Source of the DNA: Citrus sinensis
Lineage: Eukaryota > Streptophyta > Magnoliopsida > Sapindales > Rutaceae
Length of the DNA stretch: 64,000 nt
Reading direction: 5' to 3'
Assembly (NCBI RefSeq): GCF_022201045.2
Contig: NC_068563.1
Location: forward strand, 29,113,001 to 29,177,000
A program made the translations under genes and the position numbers. Positions 61,809-64,000 of the stretch are shown piece by piece; the first letter of the stretch is position 1; the number at the start of each line of letters is the position of its first letter. Below the pieces are notes generated by a model that worked only from the letters and a program-made list of their open reading frames with translations, was not told the DNA's origin and did not search any database.

Positions 61809-64000
61809 AGATTAATTAAGAAGGGGATCATTTGATGGTCATGTATCAACAAGTTTTAATTCCTCGTTTCTGCTTCTTCTTTTTCTAGATTCAGATGTAA
61901 TTACAATTTGAGGAGAGCAACAAGTTTCCCCCCCCCCCCCCCCCTCCCGTTTTTTACACATTTTGTAAGAAGAGATTATATATCACAACTAGAATACTCT
62001 TAATTAAACTATCAACGTTAATGTACTAATGTTGGTTAATTTTGTGTTTGTTCGACATCAATCATATCAGATCTCACAGCGCTCGTAACCCTTTTTGAAT
62101 TTTTTTTTATTCTCTATTTCTTTTTTAGTAATTTTGATTAATTTGTTTACTACTATACTTATTCTCTCTCTTTTTTTTTTTTAATTTCTCTATTGCTTTT
62201 TTTTTTTTTTTCTTTCTGTACTCTTCTTCTTTGTGCTCTAGACGAAAGAGAGATTCCTTTCGGCTGTTGGGTTTTTTTATTATAAAAAAGGCGCATTATT
62301 GGTGATTGGATCTGCATTGGAAATGCAAGTCACCTTTCACATTTTGAGAAAATTAAAAAGAGCTTGGATGATCAGTTAAGATTCAGTAAAAAGGGAAACC
62401 TTAGTTTGATCGATTCTAAAGTTGTAGCTATCTTCCTCTCCAGGCATCTCTTTCTCCACTCATTTCAGTGCGTGTATTAATCTCTCATTCGCCTGAGTCA
62501 GTACGAACACAAAAGTTGAAACAAACACTTTGCATTAATTTCACTTTGTTGATCAATCATACTAAACTTTAAGCAACCTTTGAACAAATTTTGGAGGTTA
62601 ATTGCATGGCTCTCCACACTCTTTTTAGAAGGATCCTTTTGATGCTACTGCCCAGCAGTTTTACTTTTAAAAGTAAAGTCGTTTAAGTATTAAGTAAACA
62701 ATTTTAACTACCTATTTACTTTTACACAATACTTAGCAATCTGTTTAATTTACAGTAATTATGGTTTCAATGTCACGACTCTACAACTTCAAGCGGACCC
62801 CCTAAAGTATTAAAGCTAGGTACGTAATTGGTGAACACGTTATTGCTAACCAATATGCCATTCAAGCACAAGAATCACAAACTCTAACTTCCCCATATGT
62901 CCCCATCAGTAGTTCATTATGTGTGTTCTGGCTAACCCTTCCCATCCAACATTAATTTTAACTCAAATTTATGCAATTTTATAGTTTATTGTTTTTACAG
63001 TTTTTACGGCTTAAAAAGAGAAATTCTTAAGAATTCTTAAAAAGAGAAATTCTTTTACAGTTTGTAATTTATTTTTTTAAATTACGTCTTGAACTCTCTT
63101 AGAAATTGTTTTCAGTGATTACGTTCTACATAAGGGGCGGAGTAGTGTTGTTTTAGTTTAGTATTGTATTATAGAGTGGCTAGCTGGTTCAAATTTAAAT
63201 AAAATTGAATGTTCTCAAAAGAAAAAGGCTTTAAAATCTCAATAATCTTACGTATAATTTATGAATTAAAAGTTTGTTGATATTATTTTATTTAATCTAA
63301 TGACAACTTAATTTTCTCTCTATTCGTGCGAGTAGAATTTAAGTTTTAAAGCACAAGAGATTTTACCAATCCAATTAAATAGCAGCCACAAATCTGCTTA
63401 TGTTCTTTGGAATAAATTTTAGAAATCAAATCATTTTATTGCTGTGGTCACTATTTTTCTTTCCGCTATTATACTTGCATTATTTGCCGTGAAATCAACT
63501 TTAATTGTGCCATGTACCGGATTTCGAAACCTAAATATTAATACGTCACCCTGATGATAGTTTGAGTTTAAAGAAATCGGTTACTTTATTTATTAATTTT
63601 ATACTATTTTTAAGCAATTTACTATTTTCAACGACTTATATGTAATTCGGATAAAGCACCGACACATTTATTATATAATGAGATATGCCTGCAATGATTA
63701 ATATGACTAAGCAGACACTTTCATAATGAGCAAGTTTAATTAATTTATTTAGGATAATTATGTAATAGAAAAGTAAACCGGGCGATTTTTAGCTGAAGTA
63801 CATTTGACCAAAGTGAGACCTTTTTCTCTGGTCAACGGCATCTTTGAAAATATGGTTTTTAAAGCCAACTGGGACGGCATAGCATGTGGGCAAGCCATTT
63901 TCAAGCAGAGCCATGCATGGCCAAAAAGATCAAGCAAGGCAAATGAAATTTCAAAACCACATACTTTATTAGGAAGACTCTTAAATTAAAAGTGAGCCCC
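61809..64000. other. 3' region of RTFL gene and terminal intergenic DNA
   Basis: No further gene is supported. The 3' UTR of the RTFL gene includes a poly(C) run (about 61927-61945). Further on are poly(T) runs (62170-62181, 62198-62211), a short local repeat of AAAAAGAGAAATTCTT near 63013-63052, and a small palindrome TTTACTTTTAAAAGTAAA near 62661-62678. An open frame at 63804-63989 is unsupported. Confidence 0.5.
61927..61945. repeat. Poly(C) tract
   Basis: About 17-18 C residues, in the likely 3' UTR of the RTFL gene. The length may be unreliable in the assembly. Confidence 0.8.

Overview
The window is nuclear DNA from a flowering plant, almost certainly a eudicot. It is AT-rich, has GT-AG introns, and carries plant-specific families (GRAS, CYP707A, SIAMESE-RELATED, DVL/RTFL, MIR172). 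General resemblance of several proteins makes me think of Citrus or a relative, but that is a guess and not shown by the sequence. I found no bacterial features, no CRISPR array, no intact tRNA or rRNA gene, and no LTR retrotransposon or virus-like element that I could support.

Layout. 0-28.7 kb is gene-rich: a single-exon GRAS regulator (+, 2105-4207); an MPP6-like exosome cofactor (-, 5887-8346), divergent from a UFD1 ubiquitin-pathway gene (+, about 9659-12047); two tandem HAD-type pyrimidine-5'-nucleotidase-like genes (-, 12552-14180 and 17583-19167); a mitochondrial FtsH3/10-type m-AAA protease (-, 20622-24684); and a predicted plastid membrane methyltransferase-like protein (+, 27535-28728). 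28.7-64 kb is sparse: an eight-exon CYP707A abscisic acid 8'-hydroxylase (-, 33021-37927) with a 2.5 kb last intron holding a SINE; a SIAMESE-RELATED CDK inhibitor (+, 46461-46685); a MIR172 hairpin (+, about 51700-51822); and a DVL/RTFL peptide gene (+, 61512-61808). The rest is AT-rich intergenic DNA with small non-autonomous DNA transposons and local tandem duplications.

The genes form no operon or common pathway. Several are growth and hormone regulators (GRAS, CYP707A, SMR, miR172, RTFL) next to housekeeping proteostasis and RNA-decay genes (UFD1, FtsH, MPP6). The HAD pair is a clear tandem duplication, since exon lengths are almost identical.

I found no undescribed multi-gene system. 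The most notable observation is a 167-bp tandem duplication inside UFD1, bounded by CCTCC, which created a chimeric extra 81-nt exon that keeps the frame. Also notable are the miR172 locus, mobile elements with readable target-site duplications (two hAT MITEs, one hAT transposase relic, one Mutator-like MITE with an internal 83-bp minisatellite, one SINE), a cluster of CACGTG boxes upstream of CYP707A, and two fragments that look like decayed host genes. All coordinates were read by eye. Splice sites were chosen by GT-AG consensus, frame continuity and family resemblance.
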